Of a stretch of DNA of 64,000 nt, positions 25,138 through 34,461 are shown one piece after another. The stretch is taken from NCBI RefSeq assembly GCF_023520795.1, contig NZ_CP046605.1, forward strand, positions 2,029,438 to 2,093,437. The letters run 5' to 3'. The stretch's first letter is position 1, and the number at the start of each line of letters is the position of its first letter. The DNA comes from Corynebacterium accolens (GTDB lineage: Bacteria; Actinomycetota; Actinomycetes; Mycobacteriales; Mycobacteriaceae). Both the position numbers and the translations under genes were made by a program. The notes beneath the pieces are model-generated. The model was given only the letters and a program-made list of their open reading frames with translations, was not told the DNA's origin and made no database searches.

Positions 25138-25167
25138 CAGGCCGCGTCGTCATGACATGGCGGCCTG
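25138..25167. promoter_or_regulatory. 30-bp interrupted palindrome in the promoter region of the defence operon
   Basis: CAGGCCGC, three bases, the self-complementary GTCATGAC, three bases, GCGGCCTG: outer and inner parts are both perfectly symmetric about one centre. It lies 53 bases upstream of the type ISP start and 113 bases upstream of the divergent TDT transporter start. It could be an operator for an unlinked repressor or, because GC-rich arms are long, a transcript hairpin or attenuator. No regulator gene adjoins the operon. The other bases of 25085-25280 show only AT-rich promoter-like tracts such as TATATTTATTCATT. Confidence 0.5.
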
Positions 25168-25280
25168 GAACGGGAAGAAGCCCGATCCCTGTCATCCCCT
25201 CACGTAGGAGTATATTTATTCATTGGAATCCTGTTCGGATTACACACTCCCCGCACGCATGAGGAAGCACATAACCTGAA

Positions 25281-26288
25281 ATGTTTAAAGTTCGGAATGA
25301 CATGAAAATTCCGCCGCTAGGGCCTGCCTGGGCGGGAGCACTCATGGGACTATCGATCTCCTCATCCCTTATTGATGCCCACCTGAGTCCGGTGTTGGGG
25401 CACCTTCCAGCTGAAATCATGCTCGGCGTGGCAACTCTTGTCTTCTTGGCGCTCTCGGCGGGATTCATTAAGTACCGGAATCCTGGGTTTCATTCCGACG
25501 ATATGCCTGCATGGGGCATGGTCTCCATGGGCATCCTCGCATTGGGTAGCGCCTACTCCCTCATCCTTGATGCCTGGTTGATTCACACTGTGTGTTGGGC
25601 CGTGGGTACCGTCCTCAGCCTCATGACCTGCATCAAATATTTAAAGTATCTTTTCTTCAACCACCCCGCTGATCCCGCCTTTGCATTGGGTCTGCCGCTG
25701 GTGGCACCGATGGTTTCCGCAACCTCTTCGGCGCAGCTGGCAACGCAGGTCGGTGAGTGGAGCTCGCTTGTCCACGGCGTTGGCGTTTTCTGCTTCGTAG
25801 TGGCTTTGGTGACGGGAATGCCGATATTTACCTTTATTTACCTGCACACCTTTCCCAAGGTTCCCATTAACTTCGCTGCCACCGCTTGGATCCCGATGGG
25901 CTTGGTCGGCCAGTCCACCGCCGCGGCGCAGCTTCTCGCCGGTGACCAATGGCACTTCCGCGCCATGGTCTACGGTGTGGCGATGCTGGGCTTGGGTGTG
26001 CCGCTGTCGGTCTATGCCATCGCCAAGCATTGGGGCGCAGCCCTGGGAAATACCCCGATGTCCTATAACCCCAGCTGGTGGGCCAGCACCTTCCCCGTGG
26101 GCACCTGCTGCCTTGGCACCCATACCCTATCCACGCAGCCCGCGGCGCTGGCATGGGGCCTGGGCTGGATGGATACCGTGAGCGCCGCCCTGCTGGTTCT
26201 GCTCCTCCTCCACGTCACTTGGGCTGCTTTCGGAGCCATCAAAACCGTTTCCGAGCATTTCAAGGTCAGCCAAATGAGTCACGCATAG
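25281..26288 (+). CDS. TDT-family membrane transporter (tellurite-resistance/dicarboxylate type)
   Basis: A 335-residue protein with about ten hydrophobic helices, of the TehA/Mae1 TDT family, whose members move tellurite-related anions, dicarboxylates, sulfite or chloride. Recognisable parts are the opening PPLGPAWAGALMGLSISSSL, GLPLVAPMVSATSSAQLA, NFAATAWIPMGLVGQSTAAAQ and the YNPSWWASTFPVGTCCLGTHTL segment with the conserved Trp-Trp-x-x-x-Phe-Pro-x-Gly. Substrate cannot be read. ATG 25281 is used; ATG 25302 is an alternative. It converges on the hydrolase gene 19 bases away. Confidence 0.8.
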   Translation: MFKVRNDMKIPPLGPAWAGALMGLSISSSLIDAHLSPVLGHLPAEIMLGVATLVFLALSAGFIKYRNPGFHSDDMPAWGMVSMGILALGSAYSLILDAWLIHTVCWAVGTVLSLMTCIKYLKYLFFNHPADPAFALGLPLVAPMVSATSSAQLATQVGEWSSLVHGVGVFCFVVALVTGMPIFTFIYLHTFPKVPINFAATAWIPMGLVGQSTAAAQLLAGDQWHFRAMVYGVAMLGLGVPLSVYAIAKHWGAALGNTPMSYNPSWWASTFPVGTCCLGTHTLSTQPAALAWGLGWMDTVSAALLVLLLLHVTWAAFGAIKTVSEHFKVSQMSHA

Positions 26289-26307
26289 CTCCAGGGGTTT
26301 CGGCAGG

Positions 26308-27486
26308 TTAAGAACCTTGTGGATCGTGCTCGGCGAAGAATTGGGGCATCGCCCGGAGCAGGTGCTGGTTCCAGACTCCATGTGCGCTAAGGGCAGATGC
26401 GTGGTCAGCATGTGGGCGCACGTATTCGCTAAGGTCGATATTCTTTTCTTGGGCTATGCGGCGAAAATCGTCGTAGCTTTCCGGCGGAACGAGACGATCG
26501 TTGTCGCTGCGGACAATCTTGATGGGTGGCATATCCGTGGTGAGATGCGTAGCTGAGGTGACGAAATCTGCACGGTCGGGATATTCCTCGGGCGTTCCAC
26601 CCAGGTATTTCTGCACGGTATCGCGGGAACCCTGCGCGGCATAAGGATCGTCAGAATCATAGATGTGGCGGACATCGAGGGCCGGTGAGTCCGCATACAC
26701 GGCGCGGGGAACGGCCGGCGTGCCGGGACAATCGGCGGAAGGTAAGTGGTTGGGGTGCGCGGCGGCATCGGCAGTCGCATTCAGCACCAACTGGCCGCCG
26801 GCGGATTCGCCGTATGTAAAGAAACGCCCTGGGTCGCCGTCATAATCCGCTGCATGGGCATTGACCCAATTCATCGCGCACCCCACATGCCCCGCTGCCA
26901 CCTTCCACGTGGGCTGCTCCCAACTGGACAGCGTGTAATCGACGGATAATACGAGATAGCCGCGCTGCGCCATCTGACGCATGTTGAACGCCTGGGAATG
27001 CTTATTCATCTGATCCCAGCCGCCGCCGTGGACATACATCATCACCGGGTGGGTGCCGCCATCATTGGGCGTATAAATATCCATGTCTAGGTCCTCGCCA
27101 TGGAAGGAATCGTAGGCCACCGTATGATCAGGGCCCTCGTCGGTGCTTTCCACACCAGCCCAACTAAACGCGGCGCGAATATCCACGTCGGTCCCCTGCT
27201 CCTTCGCAGCATGAATCTGCGTCCCAAAAAGCGCGATACCTGCAATGAGCGCAACCGCCGCGAACGCGCCTGGCACGTAGAAGCTGCGGGAGCCGAGCCT
27301 TCCAAGCGCCGCAAGGACCAGGAGAATAAGGGAAAAGATAATCACCGGCCCGATATACTGCGGGCCGATGAGCGCGCCGGCACCCCAATACGGAATATGC
27401 GGCGTAAACGGTGCCACCGCAAGCCACAGCGTGAGGAAAGCGACAAGCGCAAGCGGGACGGAGAGCAGCCGGGCAACGATCTTCAT
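26308..27486 (-). CDS. Membrane-anchored alpha/beta hydrolase (HSL/carboxylesterase type)
   Basis: A 392-residue protein with three N-terminal hydrophobic helices (about residues 1-105) and an outward-facing esterase domain. The oxyanion motif is MYVHGGGWDQ (about 150), the nucleophile is in TYGESAGGQL (Ser near 228), the acid is probably in RSDNDRLVPPE, and the base is in PHADHASALS. This is the layout of esterases with the HGGGW motif; substrates are unknown. Pieces of a second copy remain at 29.5-29.7 kb on the far side of the toxin-antitoxin-like pair. Start is the ATG at 27486 with no strong ribosome site visible. Confidence 0.83.
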   Translation of the reverse strand: MKIVARLLSVPLALVAFLTLWLAVAPFTPHIPYWGAGALIGPQYIGPVIIFSLILLVLAALGRLGSRSFYVPGAFAAVALIAGIALFGTQIHAAKEQGTDVDIRAAFSWAGVESTDEGPDHTVAYDSFHGEDLDMDIYTPNDGGTHPVMMYVHGGGWDQMNKHSQAFNMRQMAQRGYLVLSVDYTLSSWEQPTWKVAAGHVGCAMNWVNAHAADYDGDPGRFFTYGESAGGQLVLNATADAAAHPNHLPSADCPGTPAVPRAVYADSPALDVRHIYDSDDPYAAQGSRDTVQKYLGGTPEEYPDRADFVTSATHLTTDMPPIKIVRSDNDRLVPPESYDDFRRIAQEKNIDLSEYVRPHADHASALSAHGVWNQHLLRAMPQFFAEHDPQGS

Positions 27487-27811
27487 ACCGGCAACGTTAG
27501 TCCTCGTTTCTGGAAATGCGTGGTGGAGATTTTGCCTTTAATAAGAGGACCAGAGTCACACGCGAATGTTTCCGCGCACCTACGTGGAAGGCACGCCCAC
27601 AGCCTGATTTAATTAAACCAGAACAATAAAGTGGGAAAGCAATGAATAGTCTCCGGTTCAAAAGAGCCAAGTCTCGTGAATTGGCGCTCGGACAAATGCG
27701 AAAAGGTACGATGATGTTTTCGAAGTACCATAGCGATGCTCTCGCGGACGAGATATTCACCTACATACACACGGTTTTAGCTCCACAATTTTCTATACCA
27801 CATACAGGAGA
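27487..27811. other. 325-base intergenic stretch between hydrolase and PIN gene
   Basis: The stretch is AT-richer than its surroundings, with TTTAATTAAA near 27608. One small + strand frame (27642-27815, 57 codons, starting MNSLRFKRAKSREL) runs through it and ends across the PIN stop codon. It has only a weak GGGAAAG ribosome site and no recognisable relatives, so I do not call it a gene. No hairpin terminator was found. Confidence 0.3.
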
Positions 27812-28297
27812 CTAAATACTGATATTAAGTTTTCTTAAGAAATCAATACCATCCAAACACTCGACGCCAAAGTGCTGTGCTACATCCGGAATCTTCACTC
27901 GTGCTTTTCCATCTGGCGCGGGTTTCTCGTTGGTCACAATCTTCGCGTTATGCCGATACGCGGAGGCAACTAACCAAGAATCTGCAGCATCCAAAAATAT
28001 ATTTACTGCGTTTGCTTTGTATTTAGGCTCGCGCTCCATACTGACCCAACGTGTCATCGCTTCATAGGCTAGGATTTCTTCCCCATCAGGAGACAACCGC
28101 TGGCTGGGGCGGACAAGGTTTTCATACCACGCAAAACGAGGATGCCCCCAGCTCTTCATTTCTTCGTGGACCTCATCATGGAAGCAAATCCCCGGAACAA
28201 AAAGCTTCACCTCAAGCTCTTTCCACAGGCTGGGGAATATGTCTTCTGGATAAGTAGTCGTTAACTCACCTAGAAAATTCGTATCGATGACGTACAT
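27812..28297 (-). CDS. DUF4411 PIN-like toxin
   Basis: A 161-residue protein of the DUF4411 PIN-fold group, presumed RNase toxin. Acidic metal-site positions are visible as YVIDTNFLGE (Asp5), EVHEEMKSW in the middle and DAADSWLVASAY (about residues 116-127), followed by KIVTNEKPAP. It starts three bases after the stop of the ImmA/IrrE-like gene, so the two are cotranscribed, antitoxin first. DUF4411 next to an HTH-metalloprotease gene is a recurrent type II toxin-antitoxin pairing. Toxic activity is inferred. Confidence 0.82.
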   Translation of the reverse strand: MYVIDTNFLGELTTTYPEDIFPSLWKELEVKLFVPGICFHDEVHEEMKSWGHPRFAWYENLVRPSQRLSPDGEEILAYEAMTRWVSMEREPKYKANAVNIFLDAADSWLVASAYRHNAKIVTNEKPAPDGKARVKIPDVAQHFGVECLDGIDFLRKLNISI

Positions 28298-28300
28298 CGC

Positions 28301-29455
28301 TTATACCGCTTTTCTGCCCGAAGATCGTGCAGCCGACACAAGCTTTTCAAAGGAATCATACGTTGTTGTTCCCAGAAGACTTGCAGCTTGTTTTTCAGGT
28401 AGGACTCCTGATTCTGCGGCACCTAATACTGTCTCAAAAAAATTCTCTCCCACCCTTGCTTTAATCAAGACATGGCGGGGAGGCGCACCTTTAGCATCTC
28501 GCGAAGTCTTCATTAGCGCCTGTTCTTTCCGGAACCGTGCCGCAAGTGGAATAGCTTCTTCTTGTGAGACCATTCCAAGTCCTACCAGCCGCCACAACAA
28601 TGCTTCGCGGCTCATGCCGTATGTCTTGGATAGTGCGGGAACCTGTTCTGCTAGCTCGTCAGTGGGCTGGAATTTCTCCCCTAGGGAAGCTCCCGGGCAC
28701 AAGAAAGCCGCAGCAAATTGATTACACCATTGCTCAGTTTCTAGGCGCTCCGAGTGATCAGAAATTCCGGGTTTGCCAAGCACAACGTGCGCCAATTCGT
28801 GCGCAAGACTGAAAAGCTGAGCCGTCTTGGTATCGCGGGTATTGATGAAAACTAGGCAGTAGCCATCCTCTTCAAGGGTGAATCCACGAAATTCCTCTAC
28901 ATTAAGTGCCCTACGGGTGGAGTTTTCGGCAATGGAGTTTCGGGCGACGAGTATCCCGGCATCTTCCATCAATGAAACCAATTCACGAACTTTGTCACGC
29001 CCGGGAAGAGGTGTTTCTTGAGTGAGGCGGAGTACGTCCCGAACGCTGCTGGCAGCAGCTGTTGCAGACTCAGAAATCGTCGCGGTACGGAAAAGCTCCG
29101 GCGGCTCAATTCCGATGTCCCGTGCGTATTCGGCGTACCAATCGAGGCGACTCTGGGAAGCGAACATGACTTCCTGCAGCTCTGGGCTGACGGTATCGAG
29201 CTGCTCATTGCGCACGGTTCTAAAATCCGCGACCTCAACTCCATCGCCTGTGGGGACATCGAGAAGCAGCCTGCCGAAAGGGATATGAGCTTTCTTCGCT
29301 AGGTCTTTCGCTTGTTTTAGAGTGGGACGCTCTTCACCAGTTTCCCATTCATGGATTTTGGGGAATTGCTTGAGTAGCGCGGATTGTGAGAGCCCTGTGC
29401 GGGATACCGCCCAAGCCAGCACAGCAGGTTGAATCGTCACTCGTACAGGTGCCAT
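28301..29455 (-). CDS. HTH and ImmA/IrrE-type metallopeptidase, probable antitoxin of DUF4411
   Basis: A 384-residue protein with an N-terminal Xre-type helix-turn-helix (LAWAVSRTGLSQSALLKQFP, residues about 13-32, then WETGEERPTLKQAKDLA) and a C-terminal zinc peptidase domain with HELAHVVLG, the HExxH motif, near residue 217. Such proteins often act as antitoxins that repress their operon, and can be proteolytic regulators of phage or stress genes. A strong GGAGGATCG ribosome site precedes ATG 29455. The DUF4411 gene follows immediately. The final 60 residues are Ala/Ser/Lys-rich and were not assigned. Confidence 0.84.
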   Translation of the reverse strand: MAPVRVTIQPAVLAWAVSRTGLSQSALLKQFPKIHEWETGEERPTLKQAKDLAKKAHIPFGRLLLDVPTGDGVEVADFRTVRNEQLDTVSPELQEVMFASQSRLDWYAEYARDIGIEPPELFRTATISESATAAASSVRDVLRLTQETPLPGRDKVRELVSLMEDAGILVARNSIAENSTRRALNVEEFRGFTLEEDGYCLVFINTRDTKTAQLFSLAHELAHVVLGKPGISDHSERLETEQWCNQFAAAFLCPGASLGEKFQPTDELAEQVPALSKTYGMSREALLWRLVGLGMVSQEEAIPLAARFRKEQALMKTSRDAKGAPPRHVLIKARVGENFFETVLGAAESGVLPEKQAASLLGTTTYDSFEKLVSAARSSGRKAV

Positions 29456-29521
29456 GACGATCCTCCTTCACTATCCGTAGGTCTTAAATAGTAGCGTAAA
29501 CCAAGCAAAAAGCTCGGTCGA

Positions 29522-29664
29522 GGCCGGCGGCATCGGCAAGCGCATTCAGCACCAACTGGCCGCCGTGGAAATACACCATCACTGAGTGGGTGCCACCATC
29601 ATTGGGCGGATAGCAGCCGGACAACGATCCTCAAGTATTCGTGTCCGGAGATGCGTGGTGGCGG
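29522..29664 (-). pseudogene. Shredded remnant of an alpha/beta hydrolase gene
   Basis: Three blocks resemble separate parts of the intact hydrolase gene in the same order and strand: 29526-29564 matches 26760-26800 (around the GESAGG codons), 29564-29610 matches 27024-27072 (around HGGGW), and 29611-29660 matches 27465-27530 (start of the gene and upstream bases). Large internal pieces are missing. This points to a former tandem copy or a partly duplicated flank of the toxin-antitoxin-like module. It is not translatable. The bases from 29456 to 29521 form the promoter region of the ImmA/IrrE-like gene. Confidence 0.75.
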
Positions 29665-29687
29665 CTTTAGTGGAGAAAAGCCGCCTG

Positions 29688-30971
29688 CTAGCTCGCGTTT
29701 TTAAAGGAAAGGCGGCGGTCCCGCAGGGGCAGGGCGTCCTTCCGGCTTAGCTCCGCGATACATAGTGCGATTACGAAGCCTGCCAAGGCGATGAACGAGG
29801 ACCACGGCAACCACAAATCAGAATCTGACTTGGCCAGCGGCGGGAATAGGAAGAGTCCCAAGACTGGGACGGCATAAATGATGCGATTCTGCCCGCGCGC
29901 CAGGACGCCTAGCAGTGGCACTACGGCACACAAGACGTAATGATCCCACAAGATACTGCTGGTAGCTGTAAGCACCGTAAAGATGCCGACGGCAGTAATG
30001 CGCCACGGGTCCTGTGACCGCACAGCGGTAACAATAACCAGTGCAACCAATGCCAGGGTGACAAGTGGCGGAATAATGCTGGCAGCCGTTGAAGGATCAT
30101 CGACAATGGTGACAAGAAGGTTGTCATCTTCAACGCGGTTGGTGCTGAGCTGGGAGGCAATCGATCCGTTCACAGGAGCGACCATTACTGACCCCATGAT
30201 GTCCTGAAGGGTATCCCACCAAGAGGTAAATACGTTCCAGCCAGAAACAACGATTGAGTACAGCACAGCGATGGCGCCTGTCCCGAGTGCCACCACTCCC
30301 GTGTTCCGCGCCCGCGGAAATGCCACACAGATGAGTACGAGGACAATGGGGGTTAGCTTCACCGCAGATACAAGTCCCAGTGCAATTCCCGCGCGCACTG
30401 GATGCACGCGAGAAGCAGCAAGGCCGTATGCAACCCCCGCAAAGATCAACGGGCTCGTCTGCCCAAGGATCAACGATGACTGAAAAGCCGTCGATACCCA
30501 GCCCAAGAGTATGCCGAAAAGCAATGTCATGGTCGGTATCTCTTCTTCAAACCACAAGAACCAGGCGGAGGCTATCAGCACCACCAACGCCCAACCGGAA
30601 ACAATCGCGAGCACTATCACGGAGACATCAAAACTCATGACTTGCACGACCAAGCTCATGACATCGGCAAGAAATGGGGCGTGAACATAAGGGTGTGGGA
30701 ACCCTGTGACATCAGAGTGGGCGATGGTGTCTAACCACACATCACCACGGGGTAGTGCGAAATCATGTTCATTGATGCTATAGAGGTGATCCCGGTTTCC
30801 ATCGCGTACGAGCAATCCCGCTACCCATAACGCGTCCCAGTCATCGTAATTCATTTTTCCGGCGGAAATTATGGCAACCACTAGGCCAAATACCAGCCCA
30901 ATACCATGGTGGCACCACCGCAGCACTGTTGATGCGGGTGCGGAGGCTTGGTGGCGGGAATGCGCACTCAT
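29688..30971 (-). CDS. GT87-like (DUF2029) membrane glycosyltransferase
   Basis: A 427-residue polytopic membrane protein with about ten hydrophobic helices. The first periplasmic loop has NYDDWDALWVAGLLVRDGNRDHLYSI, where the early acidic pair is typical of polyprenyl-phosphate-mannose-dependent mannosyltransferases of the GT-C fold. Further blocks are GQTSPLIFAGVAYGLAA and IALGLVSAVKLTPIVLVLICVAF, the latter close to the KxxP motif of DUF2029 proteins. In corynebacteria such enzymes add mannose to lipoarabinomannan or related glycolipids; the precise role here is unknown. It is separated from purL by a terminator and has its own promoter upstream, in 30972-31060. Confidence 0.75.
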   Translation of the reverse strand: MSAHSRHQASAPASTVLRWCHHGIGLVFGLVVAIISAGKMNYDDWDALWVAGLLVRDGNRDHLYSINEHDFALPRGDVWLDTIAHSDVTGFPHPYVHAPFLADVMSLVVQVMSFDVSVIVLAIVSGWALVVLIASAWFLWFEEEIPTMTLLFGILLGWVSTAFQSSLILGQTSPLIFAGVAYGLAASRVHPVRAGIALGLVSAVKLTPIVLVLICVAFPRARNTGVVALGTGAIAVLYSIVVSGWNVFTSWWDTLQDIMGSVMVAPVNGSIASQLSTNRVEDDNLLVTIVDDPSTAASIIPPLVTLALVALVIVTAVRSQDPWRITAVGIFTVLTATSSILWDHYVLCAVVPLLGVLARGQNRIIYAVPVLGLFLFPPLAKSDSDLWLPWSSFIALAGFVIALCIAELSRKDALPLRDRRLSFKNAS

Positions 30972-31068
30972 GGGACTCCTACTGTAAAAATCATGATTCG
31001 AATCAGGGAGAAAAGGCTTTGTTTATTAGGCGGCGGCCGGGAAAATCGAAGATTGCCTAAACGCTACT

Positions 31069-31092
31069 CAAGCCCGGCCGAAGCCGGGCTTG
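31069..31092 (-). terminator. Intrinsic terminator downstream of purL
   Basis: CAAGCCCGGC / GCCGGGCTTG form a perfect 10-bp stem around a 4-base loop, 24 bases after the purL stop. The T run beyond it on the minus strand is short (GCGTTTAGG), so strength is moderate. Confidence 0.75.
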
Positions 31093-31116
31093 TGCTAGGC
31101 AGTGCCAGGGGCTGGT

Positions 31117-33426
31117 TTACTCCACGACGGAATTAGCGCCCACGGCGTGGCCGAAGAGGTCAGGCAAGGTGGCAGACCATGCCTCAACCAGCTGGGAGAT
31201 GGCCACGGATTCGCCGCCCAGGGTAAGGGCACCGGTTTCGGTGGTCTCACCCACGATGGCCGCGGAGATGCCGAGCTCTGCCGCACGGGCAAGCACCTTA
31301 TCGGCGCGGTCGGCGGTGGTAGCCACGAGCGCGCGGGAGGCGGACTCGGAGAAGGCCGCGGTAAAGGCATCCTCATGCACGGCGGTGAGATCGAGGTCGA
31401 GGCCGAGGCCGGCGGCATCGGCAAGCGCACCGGCGCGCTTGGCCATCTCAAAGGCGGCGACGGCAAGGCCGCCCTCGGAGACATCGTGTGCGGCGGTGAG
31501 CAGATCGTTGCCGTGGAAGAAGTCCGCAAGGCGCTTCTCATTGGCCATGTCCACCTGCGGCGGCAGGCCGTTGAGGTTGTCCTTATCGGCACCCTCGGCG
31601 CTCACCAGCTGCCAGATGGAACCGCCGAACTCATCCTTGGTCTCGCCCAAGGCGATGAGGACCTCCTTCTCATTGACGGTGCCCAAGTTATTGCCAATGG
31701 CCTTGTGCACATCGTCGATAACGCCGAGCACACCCACGACCGGGGTGGGCAGAATCGGCTCGGAGCCGGTCTGGTTGTAGAAGGACACGTTGCCGCCGGA
31801 CACGGGGATGGCGAGCTCGACGGCGGCATCGGCAAGCCCATGCACCGATTCGCGGAATTGCCACATCACGTCCGGGTTTTCCGGGGAACCGTAGTTGAGG
31901 CAGTTGGTAATCGCAACGGGCTTCGCGCCGGTAACCGCGACGTTGCGGTAGGCCTCCGCCAAGGCCAGGCGCGCGCCCATGTTCGGGTCCAGCTTGGTGT
32001 AGCGTCCGGAAGCATCGGCGGAAACGGCAACGCCGCGGCCGGTCTCCTCATCGATGCGCAGCACGCCCGCGTCCGCGTGGTGGGACTGGACGGTATTGCC
32101 GCGCACGTAGCGGTCATACTGGTTCATGATGAAATCGCGCGAGCACAGCGAGGGCGAAGAGACGAGCTTCTGCAGGGATTCCACCAGGCCGCGCTTGTCC
32201 GTACCCTGGTATTTCTGCAGCTCATCCTGCCACTCGGGGCGGGCGTAAGGGCGCTCGTACACCGGAGCCTCATCCGCGATGGTGCCGGCCGGCGCATCGA
32301 CGACGACCTCGCCCTGGTGGCGGATGACCAAGTGGTCACCCTCAGTAACCTCACCGATTTCGGCGCAGGTGACCTCCCAGTGCTCACAGATTTCGCGGAA
32401 CTTCTCCACATTTTCCGGGGCCACGACGGCGCACATGCGCTCCTGGGACTCGGAGGCGAGGATTTCCGCGGCGGTCATGTTTTCCGCGCGCAGCGGCACC
32501 GCATCGAGGTTGACCTCCATGCCACCATCGCCGGACGCAGCCAGCTCAGAGGTGGCACACGCCAGGCCGGCACCGCCCAAGTCCTGGATGCCCACCACGA
32601 CGCCGGCGTGGTAGAGATCCAGGCAGCATTCGATGAGCACCTTTTCCGCGAAGGGGTCGCCCACCTGCACGGCAGGAAGCTTGCGCTCCGCGCCGTCTTC
32701 AAAGGTATCGGAGGCCAGCACGGATACGCCGCCGATGCCATCCAGGCCGGTGCGGGAACCGAAGAGCATGACCTTGTTACCCTTGCCGGAGGCGAAGGCG
32801 AGTTTCAGGTCATCGACCTTGAGCGTACCCACACACAGGGCGTTGACCAGCGGGTTTCCCGCATAAGTTTCATCAAAGACGGTTTCTCCGCCAATATTGG
32901 GCAGACCCAAGGAGTTGCCGTAGCCGCCCACGCCGGAGACGACGCCGGGCAGCACGCGCTTGGTATCGGGGGCATCGGCAGGCCCAAAGCGCAGCTGATC
33001 CATCACGGCAATCGGGCGCGCACCCATGGCCATGATGTCGCGGACGATGCCGCCCACGCCGGTGGCCGCGCCTTGGTAGGGCTCCACGTAGGAGGGGTGG
33101 TTGTGCGATTCCACGCGGAAGGTCACCGCATTGCCATCGCCGATGTCCACCACGCCGGCGTTTTCACCAATGCCGGCGAGGATCTTCTCCCCCATCTCCT
33201 CCGTCATGGTCTCACCAAAGTAGCGCAGGTGCGTCTTGGAGGACTTATAGGAGCAATGCTCGGACCACATCACGGAGTACATGGTCAGCTCCGCGTCGGT
33301 GGGGCGCCGGCCCAAAATATCGTGGATGCGCTGGTATTCGTCATCCTTCAGGCCGAGCTCAACGTAAGGCTGCTGCTCATCCGGGGTGGACTGTGCCTTT
33401 TCTACGGTGTCATTAGAAACGGTCAT
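31117..33426 (-). CDS. purL: Phosphoribosylformylglycinamidine synthase subunit PurL
   Basis: Large subunit that uses ATP and ammonia from PurQ to turn FGAR into FGAM, step four of purine synthesis. 769 residues, the short PurL form that needs separate PurQ and PurS. Motifs include [37 protein letters not shown] and [21 protein letters not shown]-like glycine-rich loops, with the second half repeating the fold ([31 protein letters not shown]). A GGAGGCCACCTAC ribosome site precedes the ATG. It is the last gene of purS-purQ-purL, with 13 bases after purQ. Confidence 0.96.
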   Translation of the reverse strand: MTVSNDTVEKAQSTPDEQQPYVELGLKDDEYQRIHDILGRRPTDAELTMYSVMWSEHCSYKSSKTHLRYFGETMTEEMGEKILAGIGENAGVVDIGDGNAVTFRVESHNHPSYVEPYQGAATGVGGIVRDIMAMGARPIAVMDQLRFGPADAPDTKRVLPGVVSGVGGYGNSLGLPNIGGETVFDETYAGNPLVNALCVGTLKVDDLKLAFASGKGNKVMLFGSRTGLDGIGGVSVLASDTFEDGAERKLPAVQVGDPFAEKVLIECCLDLYHAGVVVGIQDLGGAGLACATSELAASGDGGMEVNLDAVPLRAENMTAAEILASESQERMCAVVAPENVEKFREICEHWEVTCAEIGEVTEGDHLVIRHQGEVVVDAPAGTIADEAPVYERPYARPEWQDELQKYQGTDKRGLVESLQKLVSSPSLCSRDFIMNQYDRYVRGNTVQSHHADAGVLRIDEETGRGVAVSADASGRYTKLDPNMGARLALAEAYRNVAVTGAKPVAITNCLNYGSPENPDVMWQFRESVHGLADAAVELAIPVSGGNVSFYNQTGSEPILPTPVVGVLGVIDDVHKAIGNNLGTVNEKEVLIALGETKDEFGGSIWQLVSAEGADKDNLNGLPPQVDMANEKRLADFFHGNDLLTAAHDVSEGGLAVAAFEMAKRAGALADAAGLGLDLDLTAVHEDAFTAAFSESASRALVATTADRADKVLARAAELGISAAIVGETTETGALTLGGESVAISQLVEAWSATLPDLFGHAVGANSVVE

Positions 33427-33439
33427 GTAGGTGGCCTCC

Positions 33440-34123
33440 TTAAACCGCCGGCGCTTCCGCGACGGCCTTGATGGCGGATACGAAAAGTCCCAATCCGTCG
33501 GTGGATGGGCCGGTCAGCGGGTCAATGGCGTGCTCGGGGTGCGGCATGAGGCCAACAATCCGGCCGGACTCATCGCTCACACCGGCAATGCCATTGATGG
33601 AGCCGTTGTAATTATCGGTATAGCGGAAGACCACGCGGCCTTCGCCCTCGATGCGGGCGATATCGTCATCGCCTGCCTGGAAACGGCCCTCACCGTGCTT
33701 GGCGGGCACCAAAATCTTTTGGCCCTTTTCAAACTCGCTGGTCCAGGCCGTGGTGGAGTGCTCCACCTCCAGGTAAGTATCGGTGCAATGAAAATGCAGG
33801 CCCTTATTCCGGGTCAATGCGCCCGGTAAGAGGCCTGCTTCAGTCAAGATTTGGAAACCATTGCAAATGCCGAGCACCGGCATTCCCTCCTTGGCGCGGT
33901 CGATGACGCTGCGCATGACGGGGGCGAGCGCCGAAATAGCGCCCGAGCGCAGGTAGTCACCATAGGAAAAACCGCCCGGCACGACTACCGCGTCCACGCC
34001 GCGCAGGTCAGCATCCGCGTGCCAGAGGTTAATGACCTCGGCGCCGGCGGTGCGGGCCGCGCGGGCGGCATCCACATCATCCAGGGTGCCGAGGAAGGTA
34101 ATTACTCCGATTTTTGCGGTCAC
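33440..34123 (-). CDS. purQ: Phosphoribosylformylglycinamidine synthase subunit PurQ
   Basis: Class I glutaminase subunit that feeds ammonia to PurL. 227 residues with [15 protein letters not shown], the nucleophile elbow [11 protein letters not shown] (Cys87), and the His/Glu pair in [11 protein letters not shown] near residue 198. It starts at GTG, exactly adjoining the TAA of purS, so the two are translationally coupled. Full length for the family. Confidence 0.96.
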   Translation of the reverse strand: MTAKIGVITFLGTLDDVDAARAARTAGAEVINLWHADADLRGVDAVVVPGGFSYGDYLRSGAISALAPVMRSVIDRAKEGMPVLGICNGFQILTEAGLLPGALTRNKGLHFHCTDTYLEVEHSTTAWTSEFEKGQKILVPAKHGEGRFQAGDDDIARIEGEGRVVFRYTDNYNGSINGIAGVSDESGRIVGLMPHPEHAIDPLTGPSTDGLGLFVSAIKAVAEAPAV

Positions 34124-34366
34124 TTACTTGACCTCCAGCTGCGTAACCTCGTAGTCCTCGATGACGGTATTAGCCAGCAGCGTTTCTGCCACCTTATCCA
34201 GTTCCTCCGCGGTAACGGAGTCATCTACCTCGAGTTCGAAGCGCTTTCCTTGGCGCACATCGCTGACACCGGATACTCCGATGCGACCCAATGCGCGGAC
34301 GACAGCTTGGCCCTGCGGATCCAGAATTTCCGCCTTGGGCATGACATTGACAACTACACGAGCCAT
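34124..34366 (-). CDS. purS: Phosphoribosylformylglycinamidine synthase subunit PurS
   Basis: An 80-residue subunit that bridges PurQ and PurL in Gram-positive-type FGAM synthase. The sequence follows the PurS pattern: VVVNVMPKAEILDPQGQAV, LGRIGVSGVSDVRQGKRFEL, and LLANTVIEDYEVTQL. It is the first gene of the purSQL unit. An AAGGC ribosome site lies upstream, and promoter-like TATATC and GGTATGACT sequences are seen on the minus strand around 34400-34445. Confidence 0.95.
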   Translation of the reverse strand: MARVVVNVMPKAEILDPQGQAVVRALGRIGVSGVSDVRQGKRFELEVDDSVTAEELDKVAETLLANTVIEDYEVTQLEVK

Positions 34367-34461
34367 GAAATTTTTGCCTTACTGTATGGGGCTTAGGTCT
34401 GCCCGATTCAGTGTAGTCATACCCCCGCCCAATCCCTAGATATACCCCCACTGCAGGGTTT

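Noticed and set aside
27642-27815. 57-codon + strand frame between the hydrolase and PIN genes
   Set aside because: Weak ribosome site, no recognisable family, and it ends over the stop codon of the convergent PIN gene. Chance open frame cannot be excluded.
31102-33471. 789-codon open frame opposite purL
   Set aside because: Antisense shadow generated by high-GC codon bias; purL motifs are clear on the minus strand.
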